Source: an uncultured Bacteroidota bacterium (GTDB taxonomy: Bacteria > Bacteroidota > Bacteroidia > Chitinophagales > Chitinophagaceae). Taken from it: a DNA stretch of 64,000 nucleotides. The translations under genes were made by a program, and so were the position numbers. The notes under the pieces were generated by a model. The model saw nothing but the letters and a program-made list of their open reading frames with translations. It was not told where the DNA came from and did not search any database. Of the stretch, positions 35,687 through 44,064 are shown in pieces. How positions within the stretch are numbered: position 1 is the first letter of the stretch; each line of letters opens with the position of its first letter. The DNA is taken from assembly GCA_937928385.1 (NCBI GenBank), contig CALEZD010000035.1:1-64000 (forward strand). Direction: 5' to 3'.

Positions 35687-35794
35687 TTATTCACATCCTT
35701 TTGTGGGTTGCGTGTGAATATGTGTTATTTTTGCATTAAGAATGTGAATAACAACGATACATACCAATAATACAATAGAACAAGTTGTGCGTAA
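35687..35794. promoter_or_regulatory. Cluster of DnaA-box-like 9-mers upstream of dnaB
   Basis: Within the 419-bp pheT/dnaB divergent gap there are two exact TTATTCACA boxes (TTATNCACA consensus) at 35687-35695 (+) and 35743-35751 (-). Two one-mismatch copies lie at 35713-35721 (-, ATATTCACA) and 35786-35794 (-, TTACGCACA). An A-rich stretch precedes them at 35661-35671. The remaining part of the gap to 36016 has no ORF and no further element I can support. Confidence 0.55.
35699..35733 (+). promoter_or_regulatory. Candidate promoter of dnaB within the DnaA-box cluster
   Basis: TTTTG (35699-35703) and TATTTTTG (35726-35733), a full -7 match with a 22-base spacer; a TTG at 35708-35710 is an alternative with a 15-base spacer. 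It would give a leader of about 275 bases, unusually long, so a small RNA between 35740 and 35860 is possible. Confidence 0.45.
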
Positions 35795-36016
35795 GCTGTG
35801 CGCGGAGGACTGAAAATTATATTCCCTGATACCCTGTACAAGTAATTTTTTTCAGGTTACATTCGTTTTCAGCTACCGCTTTTTAACCTTTCGGTAATGC
35901 TCCGTTAACGTTTAGGACACGTTTCGGTAACATAAAAAAGGCTAAAAAAGCTGGAAACAGCACCGGTACTGAATGGATAATTTTTGTTTTACAATAAATA
36001 GTACGCTAACCCCAAG

Positions 36017-37681
36017 ATGGCAGTTAACATAAAGAAAGAATTTGGTAATACCCGCAACCGCAAACCTGACATTTCGACACTGGTTTACGGTAAAATACCA
36101 CCCCAGGCCCCCGAGTTGGAAGAAGCTATTCTCGGTGCCATAATGCTGGAAAAAGATAAACTGGCCGAGGTACTGGAAATTATACAAAGCCCTGACTGTT
36201 TCTACGGGCCGGCCAATCAAAAGATATACGCATCTATACGCAGACTGTTTGACAAGGGTATGCCGGTAGACCTGCTGACCGTAACAGAAGAACTGAGAAA
36301 AAGTAGCGAACTGGAACTGGTGGGCGGCCCTTACTACCTCACCAACCTGACGATGAACATAGTATCCAGCGCGCACGTTGAATCACATGCACGTATCGTG
36401 ATGGAAAAGTTCATCCAGCGCGAACTGATACGTATTTCCGGGGAGATAATCGGCAATGCCTACGAGGACAGCACCGATGTGTTCGACCTGCTGGACAAAG
36501 CTGAATCGAGCTTGTACGAGATAACAGACAACCACCTGCGTAAAAACTTCACCAGCCTGAAGGATGTACTGGTGCGCACCGTGCAGGAGATAGAAGAAGC
36601 CAAAAACAAAAAGGACGACCTGACGGGTGTACCTACCGGCTTTACCGACCTGGACAAACTGACATCGGGATGGCAAAAAACAGACCTGATTATCCTGGCA
36701 GCACGTCCTGCCGTGGGTAAAACGGCCTTCTGTCTTAACCTGACGATGAATGCCGCTATGCATGCAGGCGAGCCCTTCCCTGTTGCCTTCTTCTCGCTGG
36801 AGATGGGTGCAGGGCAGCTGGTAAAAAGGATGCTGGCAGCTGTAACCGAAGTAAGCATGGACGCCATTACTAAAGGTCGTATGCAGGAACACGAGTTTGT
36901 GCAGATGACACAGCGCATGAACAAACTGGCCACAGCGCCTATCTTCCTCGACGACCAGGCAGCACTGAATATATTTGAATTACGCGCCAAAGCCAGGAGG
37001 CTGAAACAAAAGCACGACATCAAACTGATAGTCATAGATTACCTGCAGCTGATGCAGGGCAGTATCGAGAAAGGTGGCAACCGTGAGCAGGAGATATCTA
37101 AAATATCCCGCGACCTGAAACAACTGGCCAAGGAACTGGAAGTGCCTATTATAGCGCTGTCGCAGTTGAACCGTTCTGTGGAATCAAGGAAAGAATCGAA
37201 AGTGCCACAGTTGAGCGACCTGCGTGAATCGGGAGCCATAGAGCAGGATGCGGATATGGTTATGTTCCTGTACAGGCCGGAGTACTACGGTATTAATAAT
37301 GATGAAATGGGGCAGCCTATAGAAGGCGAAACCCATATACACGTAGCCAAGCACCGTAACGGTAGCACCGATACGGTCAAAGTACGGTTCATCAAAGAAT
37401 ACCAGAAGTTTACAGACCTGCCCAATGACAATTTCGGCGGATTTGGCGGCTTCGGTGGTGGCGGCGGGGGCTTTACCCCATCGCCCGGAGACAACCCGCA
37501 GGCGGGCATAAGAGGCCGTGACACCAGCGATTTTGGCGGCTCCAAGATGTTTATACAAGGTGGTGGTGGTTACCAGACCTTGCCCTCCAAGGCCAACAAT
37601 TTCTCGCTGGACGATGACGACCTGATACCACCATCTAAATTCAACCGTCCCAAACCGGAAGATGATGACGCACCATTTTAA
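36017..37681 (+). CDS. dnaB: Replicative DNA helicase
   Basis: A 554-residue DnaB. The N-terminal domain (about 25-130) begins 'PPQAPELEEAILGAIMLEKD'. The RecA-type ATPase has Walker A 'ARPAVGKTAF' (about 229-238), Walker B 'LIVIDYLQLM' and the arginine-finger region 'LRESGAIEQDADMVMFLYRPEYY'. No intein is present. The C-terminal 100 residues are low-complexity Gly/Asp/Pro-rich ('GGFGGFGGGGGGF') beyond the conserved core and end in acidic DDDDAPF-like sequence. It unwinds DNA at the fork and loads through DnaA/DnaC-type factors. Confidence 0.96.
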   Translation: MAVNIKKEFGNTRNRKPDISTLVYGKIPPQAPELEEAILGAIMLEKDKLAEVLEIIQSPDCFYGPANQKIYASIRRLFDKGMPVDLLTVTEELRKSSELELVGGPYYLTNLTMNIVSSAHVESHARIVMEKFIQRELIRISGEIIGNAYEDSTDVFDLLDKAESSLYEITDNHLRKNFTSLKDVLVRTVQEIEEAKNKKDDLTGVPTGFTDLDKLTSGWQKTDLIILAARPAVGKTAFCLNLTMNAAMHAGEPFPVAFFSLEMGAGQLVKRMLAAVTEVSMDAITKGRMQEHEFVQMTQRMNKLATAPIFLDDQAALNIFELRAKARRLKQKHDIKLIVIDYLQLMQGSIEKGGNREQEISKISRDLKQLAKELEVPIIALSQLNRSVESRKESKVPQLSDLRESGAIEQDADMVMFLYRPEYYGINNDEMGQPIEGETHIHVAKHRNGSTDTVKVRFIKEYQKFTDLPNDNFGGFGGFGGGGGGFTPSPGDNPQAGIRGRDTSDFGGSKMFIQGGGGYQTLPSKANNFSLDDDDLIPPSKFNRPKPEDDDAPF

Positions 37682-37710
37682 TTAAGGCTCTTACTTAACT
37701 GCCCCATAAA

Positions 37711-37736
37711 AAATGCCCCTCGCAAAAGGGGCATTT
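37711..37736. terminator. Terminator between dnaB and the T9SS protein gene
   Basis: 10-bp stem AAATGCCCCT / AGGGGCATTT with a 6-base loop, between convergent genes. Confidence 0.82.
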
Positions 37737-37758
37737 CATTTTACATCAATTTACTGTT

Positions 37759-39924
37759 TTATTGCTTCACCCACTTTAATACAGAAGAGTAGCTGTTATC
37801 ATCTCCGGCTATACGAATGGTGTACACACCGCTGCTTATTAATGATGCAGGCAACTCTATACGTTGTGTTCCTGCGGTATATTGGTTATTAGCTGTCCAT
37901 ACTATGCGGCCCGTAATGTCTGTAATACTGATGGCCAATACATCCGCTTTCGCCAATACAATATGCATATTAGCTACCTCACCCGAAGGGTTGGGCACTA
38001 TCGCTACAGACTCCAGGTTGCCGGCTACGCCCTCTACACTTTCAGGGAATTGTATTTTTCCGGTAGCATCTATTGCGTTCACATCATAGTTTTCAATACC
38101 ACGGTTGTCTATTACTACCGCGTCGTCAAAACTGAACGTAACATCAGTGCCAACGGTTGCATTGTTAGGCACGGTGAAATTAAGCGTAGCTATTGTACCC
38201 TGGCCCGATGTATTCTGCTGGTTGGTGCGTGCCAGCACCCATTCTACTGCTGTTGTATTCAGCGGATAAGAGAAATTAAGCGCATTGGTGGCAGCCAGCC
38301 AGCTGGTAGTATTATCCAGTGTAGGTGCTGCAGCAGGCGTTATACCATTTATCATCACTCTTACACCCACACCATATACATCCGATATGGTTTGTGTGGC
38401 ATTGCCAAACTTCACAGGTATGGAAACTGTTTTACCCGGTGCCAGGTGTACATTCGTCATATCAAAATACAGGTCGTTCGTGCCGGTTCCTTTGCTTCTT
38501 CCTCCTTTAGGATGAGACAGATTGTAGTTGGCTGTCACCGCACCCAGGTCCGTATTGTTCACTGTACCATCACCGTTACAGTCAGCATGTTTCATATTTA
38601 CGTTATTGGTAGTAAATACGCCTGTCCAGTTGCTGCATGCTTGTGCCGTCCATGTAGTGTTGGCTCCGGGCCTTGTAGGGCCTGTTTGTCCGTTGGCAAT
38701 GGCAATATGCAACGGGTCGTAAATATTAACTGTAAAGTCGCCGTTTGCATCGCCCGGCCATACTGAGTCTACATTGCACTGGCGGGTACGCACCACCACA
38801 GCATAGTCAGCCACAGCGCGCGGGCAACCGTTATCCCTTGCACGTACTTTAATATAAAAATGCGGCAGTGTAGCGGGATTCATACCAGATTGTGTAGTCC
38901 ATGTAATAGTAGTAGATGCAGTTGGTATACCAGGTGTAACGGATGAACTGAAAGTCCAGCCGGTCATGGTTGGTGGCACCACGGTCAGGTACACAGAATC
39001 GGTTGTAGTTGGGTCTGTAAAGTTTAATGTAATACTGTTGTTCTGCCCGGGGCAGGTATAATAAGTAAAATTAGTAGTAGTTGCAGGTGCAGGTATAGTT
39101 GGGGCCGAACCGGTGCCCGGTAATACCAGCACAGTAAATTCCCTGAAATGCTCACCCACCAATACAGTGTTCCTGTACTCCCTCATTCTCAACGCCACCG
39201 CATACGAACCTGTCGACGGGCTGTTTAATGTCAATGTCTTGGTAGTGTTATTGATGGTTGCAGTACCACCTGTGCCGAATGGTGCAGTAGCCGAATAACC
39301 TGCATTATAGCCTGCCACAGTTCCGGCAGCAGTCATAGGTGCAACCAGGTCATAAACAATATTATCACCTTCCGGGTCAATAGCTTGTAGCGGGATGACG
39401 TTGCTCACTCCTGACAGCATATAATACGATGGAGAACTGGCCAGCAATGGATTAGAGTTGATGGCTGCGCTATTATCAATATTCGTGTACAAATACATTT
39501 GCGAGCTGGTATTCGTTAGGTTGGCAATGCTGGCAATACGTGCTGCATTGGTATAAGATATTACCCAGTCGGTGGATGCAGCCGGTAGGGTAATAGTACC
39601 TTTAAACCGGGCAGCAATATAACCGGGAATTAAAGATTGCGGATTGACACACCTGCTGACTGTACTCGGACAACTGATATTAGTCGTATCAAATCCAGTG
39701 AAACTCAGGTTGACTGTACTGTTATGCGACTGGGATACCGATGATAAGTTGACAGCTGCTGCACTCGGTAGCGGAGCTCCGCCTTCACATATTTTGTAAA
39801 GCGTAAGATAAATATCGTAATTGGTACCGTTAAACTCATACCTTATTTCACCACCTGAGAAGTGCGAGGCATAAGAACTGGCGAAACCAATAAGCCCGGC
39901 AATAAGTAATATTATTTTTTTCAT
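37759..39924 (-). CDS. Large secreted T9SS protein with dockerin-like Ca-binding loops
   Basis: A 721-residue protein with a signal peptide (SYASHF start of the mature part). The N-terminal 390 residues are Thr/Ser-rich beta-sandwich sequence. Two EF-hand-like loops of the dockerin type follow ('GDANGDFTVNIYDP' and 'ADCNGDGTVNNTDL', about 393-465), then a cohesin-like beta domain and a C-terminal T9SS type A sorting domain ('VPNPSGEVANMHIVL ... SGVYTIRI'). Dockerin loops bind calcium and pair with cohesins in cellulosomes; here they sit inside a surface protein. Adhesion or matrix function is inferred. Confidence 0.85.
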   Translation of the reverse strand: MKKIILLIAGLIGFASSYASHFSGGEIRYEFNGTNYDIYLTLYKICEGGAPLPSAAAVNLSSVSQSHNSTVNLSFTGFDTTNISCPSTVSRCVNPQSLIPGYIAARFKGTITLPAASTDWVISYTNAARIASIANLTNTSSQMYLYTNIDNSAAINSNPLLASSPSYYMLSGVSNVIPLQAIDPEGDNIVYDLVAPMTAAGTVAGYNAGYSATAPFGTGGTATINNTTKTLTLNSPSTGSYAVALRMREYRNTVLVGEHFREFTVLVLPGTGSAPTIPAPATTTNFTYYTCPGQNNSITLNFTDPTTTDSVYLTVVPPTMTGWTFSSSVTPGIPTASTTITWTTQSGMNPATLPHFYIKVRARDNGCPRAVADYAVVVRTRQCNVDSVWPGDANGDFTVNIYDPLHIAIANGQTGPTRPGANTTWTAQACSNWTGVFTTNNVNMKHADCNGDGTVNNTDLGAVTANYNLSHPKGGRSKGTGTNDLYFDMTNVHLAPGKTVSIPVKFGNATQTISDVYGVGVRVMINGITPAAAPTLDNTTSWLAATNALNFSYPLNTTAVEWVLARTNQQNTSGQGTIATLNFTVPNNATVGTDVTFSFDDAVVIDNRGIENYDVNAIDATGKIQFPESVEGVAGNLESVAIVPNPSGEVANMHIVLAKADVLAISITDITGRIVWTANNQYTAGTQRIELPASLISSGVYTIRIAGDDNSYSSVLKWVKQ

Positions 39925-40026
39925 AGGAATATATTTATGATTTGGTTAATAGAAACCCAAAAAGCCCAAATGGTTGGGTAAAAGTTAAAAAAAATGAAAT
40001 GCAAGAAATAAGATATTCAGAAAAAC

Positions 40027-40053
40027 AATGCCCCCGCTGTTTGCGGGGGCATT
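40027..40053 (-). terminator. Terminator of tRNA-Leu
   Basis: 11-bp stem AATGCCCCCGC / GCGGGGGCATT with loop TGTTT. On the minus strand it is followed by GTTTTTC. It ends 9 bases beyond the tRNA 3' end. Confidence 0.85.
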
Positions 40054-40061
40054 TCCTTTAG

Positions 40062-40145
40062 TGCCCAGGAATGGATTCGAACCATCACACCCTTGCAGGC
40101 GCTGCGACCTGAACACAGTGCGTCTACCAATTTCGCCACCTGGGC
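40062..40145 (-). tRNA. tRNA-Leu (anticodon CAG)
   Basis: An 84-nt class II tRNA. Acceptor stem GCCCAGG / CCTGGGC, D-arm with 'AATTGGTAGAC', anticodon stem CTGTG / CGCAG with loop TTCAGGT (anticodon CAG), a long variable arm and T-loop TTCGAAT. The discriminator base is A, and CCA is not encoded. It decodes CUG. Confidence 0.95.
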
Positions 40146-40204
40146 ATTAATTATAAGAACTAAAGGGCTGCAAAGATAATGCAGTTTTGTTTACAAACAA
40201 ACAA

Positions 40205-41200
40205 TTACAGCACCATTAAATTACAACCCCGCAAAGCCGAATTGTCTGAACGGCCCAGCACTTCAAAGCTGCCGTCATCATATATCCTGCCGATATCGTC
40301 GGTAGCAATAAAAGCACAGGAATACACATTAGCCAGGTCAATAATATTGAGATTGCCCGTGCCGCTCCGGTTGAGTTCCAGGGGGTCATTCTGGTCGCGG
40401 GCCAATACTTTCATAGCAGGCGCGGGAGAGAATATCCCCTCCTTTTTAGCATAGGCCTGCGACAGCAATTCCGTCATACCATATTCTGAATGTACCTGCG
40501 CTACACCCAACCTTTCCTTCAAAATAGTGTGTACCTCATCACGGGTCATCTCTTTGCGGCGGCCTTTCATACCACCTGTTTCCATCACTACACCTCCCGA
40601 CAGTTTCATATTATATCGTTCTGCAAAGTCAAGCAAACCGAATGTAACGCCTATCAACATATATTTCTGCCCTGTAGCCTCCAGTCGGTTCAGAACATGA
40701 AACAATTGCTCATGTTCATCCAGGTAAAAACCATTCATGTCATTACCGCTCTGCTCCATCAGCTTTTGCACCATATATACCAATGATGCCCCCTCCCTTT
40801 GCAAGTAGGACGGCAATAAAGCGAGGAATACATATTCTGAAGGGTCGCCATAAAACTGCCTGAAACCATACAACAGGCTGGTATCGTACAATGCAATGTC
40901 TTTTATGATATGCCTTGCCGGGATATCAGAGGTGGTTGTACTGCTTCGGAATACCGTACAATCATCCTCAGCTGCGCCGGTTATTACATCGTGGGTTTTG
41001 AAAAAACCGGCAGGCAAAAAAGGGATAGCCGTAATATCTGTAACAGCCCCGGGCTGCACAGACAGTGCATCTACAAAGCTCTTGTACACCCGGTTATGTT
41101 CATATTGGTACCTGAACAGTTCCAGTGCAATAACATCAAAATTCTCCCCGTTTATACTATTAAGATAATTAACAGGGCCCTGATGAAAAAAATATCCCAC
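40205..41200 (-). CDS. LuxE-type acyl-protein synthetase / acyl-activating enzyme
   Basis: A 331-residue member of the LuxE/PaaK-like adenylating family. Visible motifs are 'FRSSTTTSD' (Ser/Thr-rich ATP loop), 'MVMETGGMKGRRKEMTRDE'-like segment (about 205-222), 'HSEYGMTELLSQAYA' and the closing 'DDIGRIYDDGSFEVLGRSDNSALRGCNL'. LuxE activates fatty acids, but no luxC or luxD-like genes are nearby, so it likely activates an acid for a surface polymer or lipid pathway. It is a single gene just upstream of tRNA-Leu on the same strand. Confidence 0.88.
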   Translation of the reverse strand: MGYFFHQGPVNYLNSINGENFDVIALELFRYQYEHNRVYKSFVDALSVQPGAVTDITAIPFLPAGFFKTHDVITGAAEDDCTVFRSSTTTSDIPARHIIKDIALYDTSLLYGFRQFYGDPSEYVFLALLPSYLQREGASLVYMVQKLMEQSGNDMNGFYLDEHEQLFHVLNRLEATGQKYMLIGVTFGLLDFAERYNMKLSGGVVMETGGMKGRRKEMTRDEVHTILKERLGVAQVHSEYGMTELLSQAYAKKEGIFSPAPAMKVLARDQNDPLELNRSGTGNLNIIDLANVYSCAFIATDDIGRIYDDGSFEVLGRSDNSALRGCNLMVL

Positions 41201-41220
41201 TTTTGTTAACTTTGGTAGGT

Positions 41221-41682
41221 ATGAAGAAATATACGTTATTGTTCATTATCATTCTGACTGCATTTGCCGCCTGCAAAAAAACAGGCCCTGCAAAAGAAAA
41301 ACCTGAACTGGCATTTGTAAGCCTGTCTCATAATGCCGTTACCAATGGCGACCTCAAAGATACTGTATTAATCAGTTTGCGGTATACCATAGCAGCATCG
41401 GACGTGGGCAAGGATTCTACAGCTCCTTATATTGCATTTAAAGATAGCAGGGACCAGACAGTTAACAGGCAATATTTCCCGAATGAAATAGCTGATAACC
41501 TGCCTGAAACAGACCTGAACGTAAGCGGGGCTATTACAATAAGGCTTAATGCCGGTAATTACTTTGTGCTGCGCCCCGACAGGCCCGAGGGAGATACACT
41601 GCAATACGAAATGTACCTTGTCGGCAAGAATGGGGTAGAAAGTAACAGGATAACTACATCGGATATCTATATACTACCCTGA
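41221..41682 (+). CDS. Small lipoprotein of unknown function
   Basis: A 153-residue lipoprotein with the signal MKKYTLLFIIILTAFAAC (lipobox Cys 18). The ATG at 41221 is preferred to the one at 41203 because it begins directly with the signal peptide. The mature part is a single beta-rich domain ('VLISLRYTIAASDVGKDSTAPYI') with no family I recognise. It is followed by the NRDE gene after 63 bases. Confidence 0.78.
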   Translation: MKKYTLLFIIILTAFAACKKTGPAKEKPELAFVSLSHNAVTNGDLKDTVLISLRYTIAASDVGKDSTAPYIAFKDSRDQTVNRQYFPNEIADNLPETDLNVSGAITIRLNAGNYFVLRPDRPEGDTLQYEMYLVGKNGVESNRITTSDIYILP

Positions 41683-41745
41683 TATAAGCGTATAAATAAC
41701 CAACCAATGATGACGATTCATACATGTTTTTAACAGTATTGACAG

Positions 41746-42480
41746 ATGTCCACAATAACATATCTGCCTTATAAAGACAAAATATATATTACCTGCAACC
41801 GGGATGACCGGCCGTCGAAGCATGAGGCACTGGCGCCCGCGGTTAAGAACTTTTCATCGGGCAAGATACTCTTTCCGCAAAATGCACAGACAGGCGGTAC
41901 CTGGGTAGGCATACACAACAACGGCAATGCAATGGCAATGGTGCAGGGCGCTTATGCCCCACACATTCGCAAAGATAGCTACCGGGCCAACAGGGGTGTT
42001 GTCTTCCTGGATATATTTGATGCGGACAACCCGGTAAGAAAATTCAACGAAGCAGACCTGACCGATATTGAGCCCTTTACACTGGTGGCATGGTTGAAAC
42101 AAAATGGCACCCTCTGGGAAATGCGCTGGGACGAATATGAAAAGTTCGTCACATCGCTACCGGCTGACATGCCGCATATATGGTCGTCGGCGACATTGTT
42201 CGATGAAGCGATGATGGAGCGCAGGCGCAAGTGGTTTGACGAATGGCGGCTCTCGCAGGAAATGATAACGGGCGAGGGTATACGCTGGTTTCACGAGCAC
42301 GGGGGCGAAGGCTTTGAACGTATGAACCTGAACATCAATAACGGTACGACACATACACTCAGCATCACAGGCATTGAAATATCCGAAGACCGCTCGGTAA
42401 TGTATTACCACGACCTGAAAACAGGTGAACACACGATAAACGGCTGGCTGTTTGCCGACGAGAAGGCTGAAGGGCATTAA
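41746..42480 (+). CDS. NRDE (TANGO2-like) family protein
   Basis: A 244-residue member of the NRDE/TANGO2 family ('STITYLPYKDKIYITCNRDDRP', 'GGTWVGIHNNGNAMAMVQG'). The signature Asn-Arg-Asp-Glu is Asn-Arg-Asp-Asp here. Members have an Ntn-hydrolase-like fold, but the reaction is not settled; human TANGO2 has been tied to lipid or haem handling. It is convergent with pdhB. Confidence 0.87.
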   Translation: MSTITYLPYKDKIYITCNRDDRPSKHEALAPAVKNFSSGKILFPQNAQTGGTWVGIHNNGNAMAMVQGAYAPHIRKDSYRANRGVVFLDIFDADNPVRKFNEADLTDIEPFTLVAWLKQNGTLWEMRWDEYEKFVTSLPADMPHIWSSATLFDEAMMERRRKWFDEWRLSQEMITGEGIRWFHEHGGEGFERMNLNINNGTTHTLSITGIEISEDRSVMYYHDLKTGEHTINGWLFADEKAEGH

Positions 42481-42491
42481 CTCCCGTCCAC

Positions 42492-43475
42492 CTATTTCTT
42501 CATATACATTACATCTTTTACCAGCTTGACGGTGCGCTCAATATTGGGCAGAGCGGCTGCTACCAGGTTGCCTGCGTAGTGCATATTGGTATCCGCTGCT
42601 GTAATACGTGTAACCGGTGCGTCCAGGTAGTCGAAGGCATCTTTCTGTACACGGTAAGCTATCTCTGAAGACACACTGCCGAAGGGCCATTGCTCCTCAA
42701 CTATTACCAGCCTGTTGGTCTTTTTAACCGACTCGATAATAGTAGCCCAGTCGAGCGGGCGGATGGTACGTAGGTCTATTACTTCTGCTTCTATACCTTC
42801 TTTTGATAATTCTTCAGCTGCACCCAGGGCCACCTTCATCATTTTATTGAAGGACACGATAGTCACATCGCTACCCTTGCGCCTTATATCAGCTTTGCCT
42901 ATGGGTATCAGGTATTCTTCTTCGGGCACTTCGGCTTCGTCGCCATACATTACCTCGCTCTCCATGAATACAACAGGGTTTTCATCGCGGATAGCAGATT
43001 TCAGTAAGCCTTTTGCGTCATAAGGATTAGATACAGATATTACTTTCAGGCCGGGAATATTGGCATACCAGCTTTCAAAAGCTTGTGAGTGTTGCGCACC
43101 CAGCTGGCCTGCAGAGCCGTTGGGCCCACGAAATACTATAGGGCAACCAAACTGGCCGCCGCTCATAGACAGTGTTTTGGCAGCATGGTTCAATATCTGG
43201 TCGAGCGCCAGTACGGCAAAGTTCCATGTCATAAATTCGACAACAGGGCGGGTATTGTTCATAGCCGCACCTACAGCTATAGCTGCGAAACCTAATTCAG
43301 CAATAGGTGTATCAATCACACGCCTGGGGCCGAACTCGTCCAGCATACCCTGGCTTACTTTATAAGCACCATTGTACTGGGCTACTTCCTCACCCATCAG
43401 GAACACCTTATCGTCCCTTCTCATTTCTTCCTGTAATGCTTCTCTTAATGCCTGGCGAAACGCTATCGTACGCAT
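42492..43475 (-). CDS. pdhB: Pyruvate dehydrogenase E1 component beta subunit
   Basis: A 327-residue transketolase-like subunit, full length. Motifs are 'FLMGEEVAQYNGAYKVSQGM', 'DTPIAELGFAAIAVGAAM', 'VEFMTWNFAVLALDQILNHAAK' and the C-terminal 'DLRTIRPLDWATI' and 'VEEQWPFGSVSSEIAY'. It forms the thiamine diphosphate site with an alpha subunit that is not in the window, so the complex genes are split in this genome. It is single and followed after 16 bases by nothing on its strand. Confidence 0.95.
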   Translation of the reverse strand: MRTIAFRQALREALQEEMRRDDKVFLMGEEVAQYNGAYKVSQGMLDEFGPRRVIDTPIAELGFAAIAVGAAMNNTRPVVEFMTWNFAVLALDQILNHAAKTLSMSGGQFGCPIVFRGPNGSAGQLGAQHSQAFESWYANIPGLKVISVSNPYDAKGLLKSAIRDENPVVFMESEVMYGDEAEVPEEEYLIPIGKADIRRKGSDVTIVSFNKMMKVALGAAEELSKEGIEAEVIDLRTIRPLDWATIIESVKKTNRLVIVEEQWPFGSVSSEIAYRVQKDAFDYLDAPVTRITAADTNMHYAGNLVAAALPNIERTVKLVKDVMYMKK

Positions 43476-43529
43476 ATTTATTTGTCCGGTTATTATCTTA
43501 ATAAAACAGGGTCTAAAGATAGCCCGTAA

Positions 43530-44060
43530 TTATTTATTATCTGCTGGTTTAAAAATAACTGTACTGCTCATACCCTGCTCCGTCATTTGCAGCTTGAGCA
43601 TCGTATCAGTCAGCGAGAGAATATCCATAGATATTTTGCCCAATTCATCTTGCCTGGCAGGCTCATCCAGCACCAGTTTGCCTTCATCGTTAATCTGCCA
43701 TTTGGTAGAATCCACCTGGCCACTGAAGTTCATGATGACCGATCCGTCTTTACGAAATTCGAACCATGTATTTTTTACGGCATGATCCTGCATAGCGAGA
43801 TATTCCGTCATTTCTTTTTTTGACACCTCGCGTACACTGTCTACGTTGGCGAATCCATAAATGGCCAAATTTTCTTCGGGAGTAGTATTTTTTCCGAATG
43901 TATCCAGGAAGCGCGTTTGTTCCGCCATCAGGGAATCAAGCTGGGTATTTTCCAGGCTGATAGCCTGCCATTTGCCGGTGAGCATAGATTTTTTGTCCTG
44001 CGTAGTGCAAGCACTCAATAATCCAACCATCAACAATCCGCTCAATAATGTCTTTTGCAT
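43530..44060 (-). CDS. Lipocalin-like lipoprotein
   Basis: A 176-residue lipoprotein (signal ending in LLSAC, Cys 18). The mature part has 'LTGKWQAISLE', 'WFEFRKDGSVIMNFSGQVDSTKWQINDEGKL' and 'LKLQMTEQGMSSTVIFK', which fits the lipocalin-like domain with a GKW start. Binding partner unknown. It lies 4 bases downstream of the DUF4476 gene and is probably co-transcribed with it. Confidence 0.82.
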   Translation of the reverse strand: MQKTLLSGLLMVGLLSACTTQDKKSMLTGKWQAISLENTQLDSLMAEQTRFLDTFGKNTTPEENLAIYGFANVDSVREVSKKEMTEYLAMQDHAVKNTWFEFRKDGSVIMNFSGQVDSTKWQINDEGKLVLDEPARQDELGKISMDILSLTDTMLKLQMTEQGMSSTVIFKPADNK

Positions 44061-44064
44061 AATA

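Noticed and set aside
37864..38766. 300-residue plus-strand ORF opposite the large T9SS protein
   Set aside because: Antisense shadow of a gene with signal peptide, Ca loops and sorting domain; composition rich in Cys, Tyr and Arg without any motif.
40062..40145. tRNA-Leu as integration site of a mobile element
   Set aside because: No integrase nearby and no repeat of the tRNA 3' end found by eye in the window.
40205..41200. Part of a lux-type fatty acid reductase system
   Set aside because: Only the LuxE-like enzyme is present; no luxC, luxD or luxAB-like gene adjoins.
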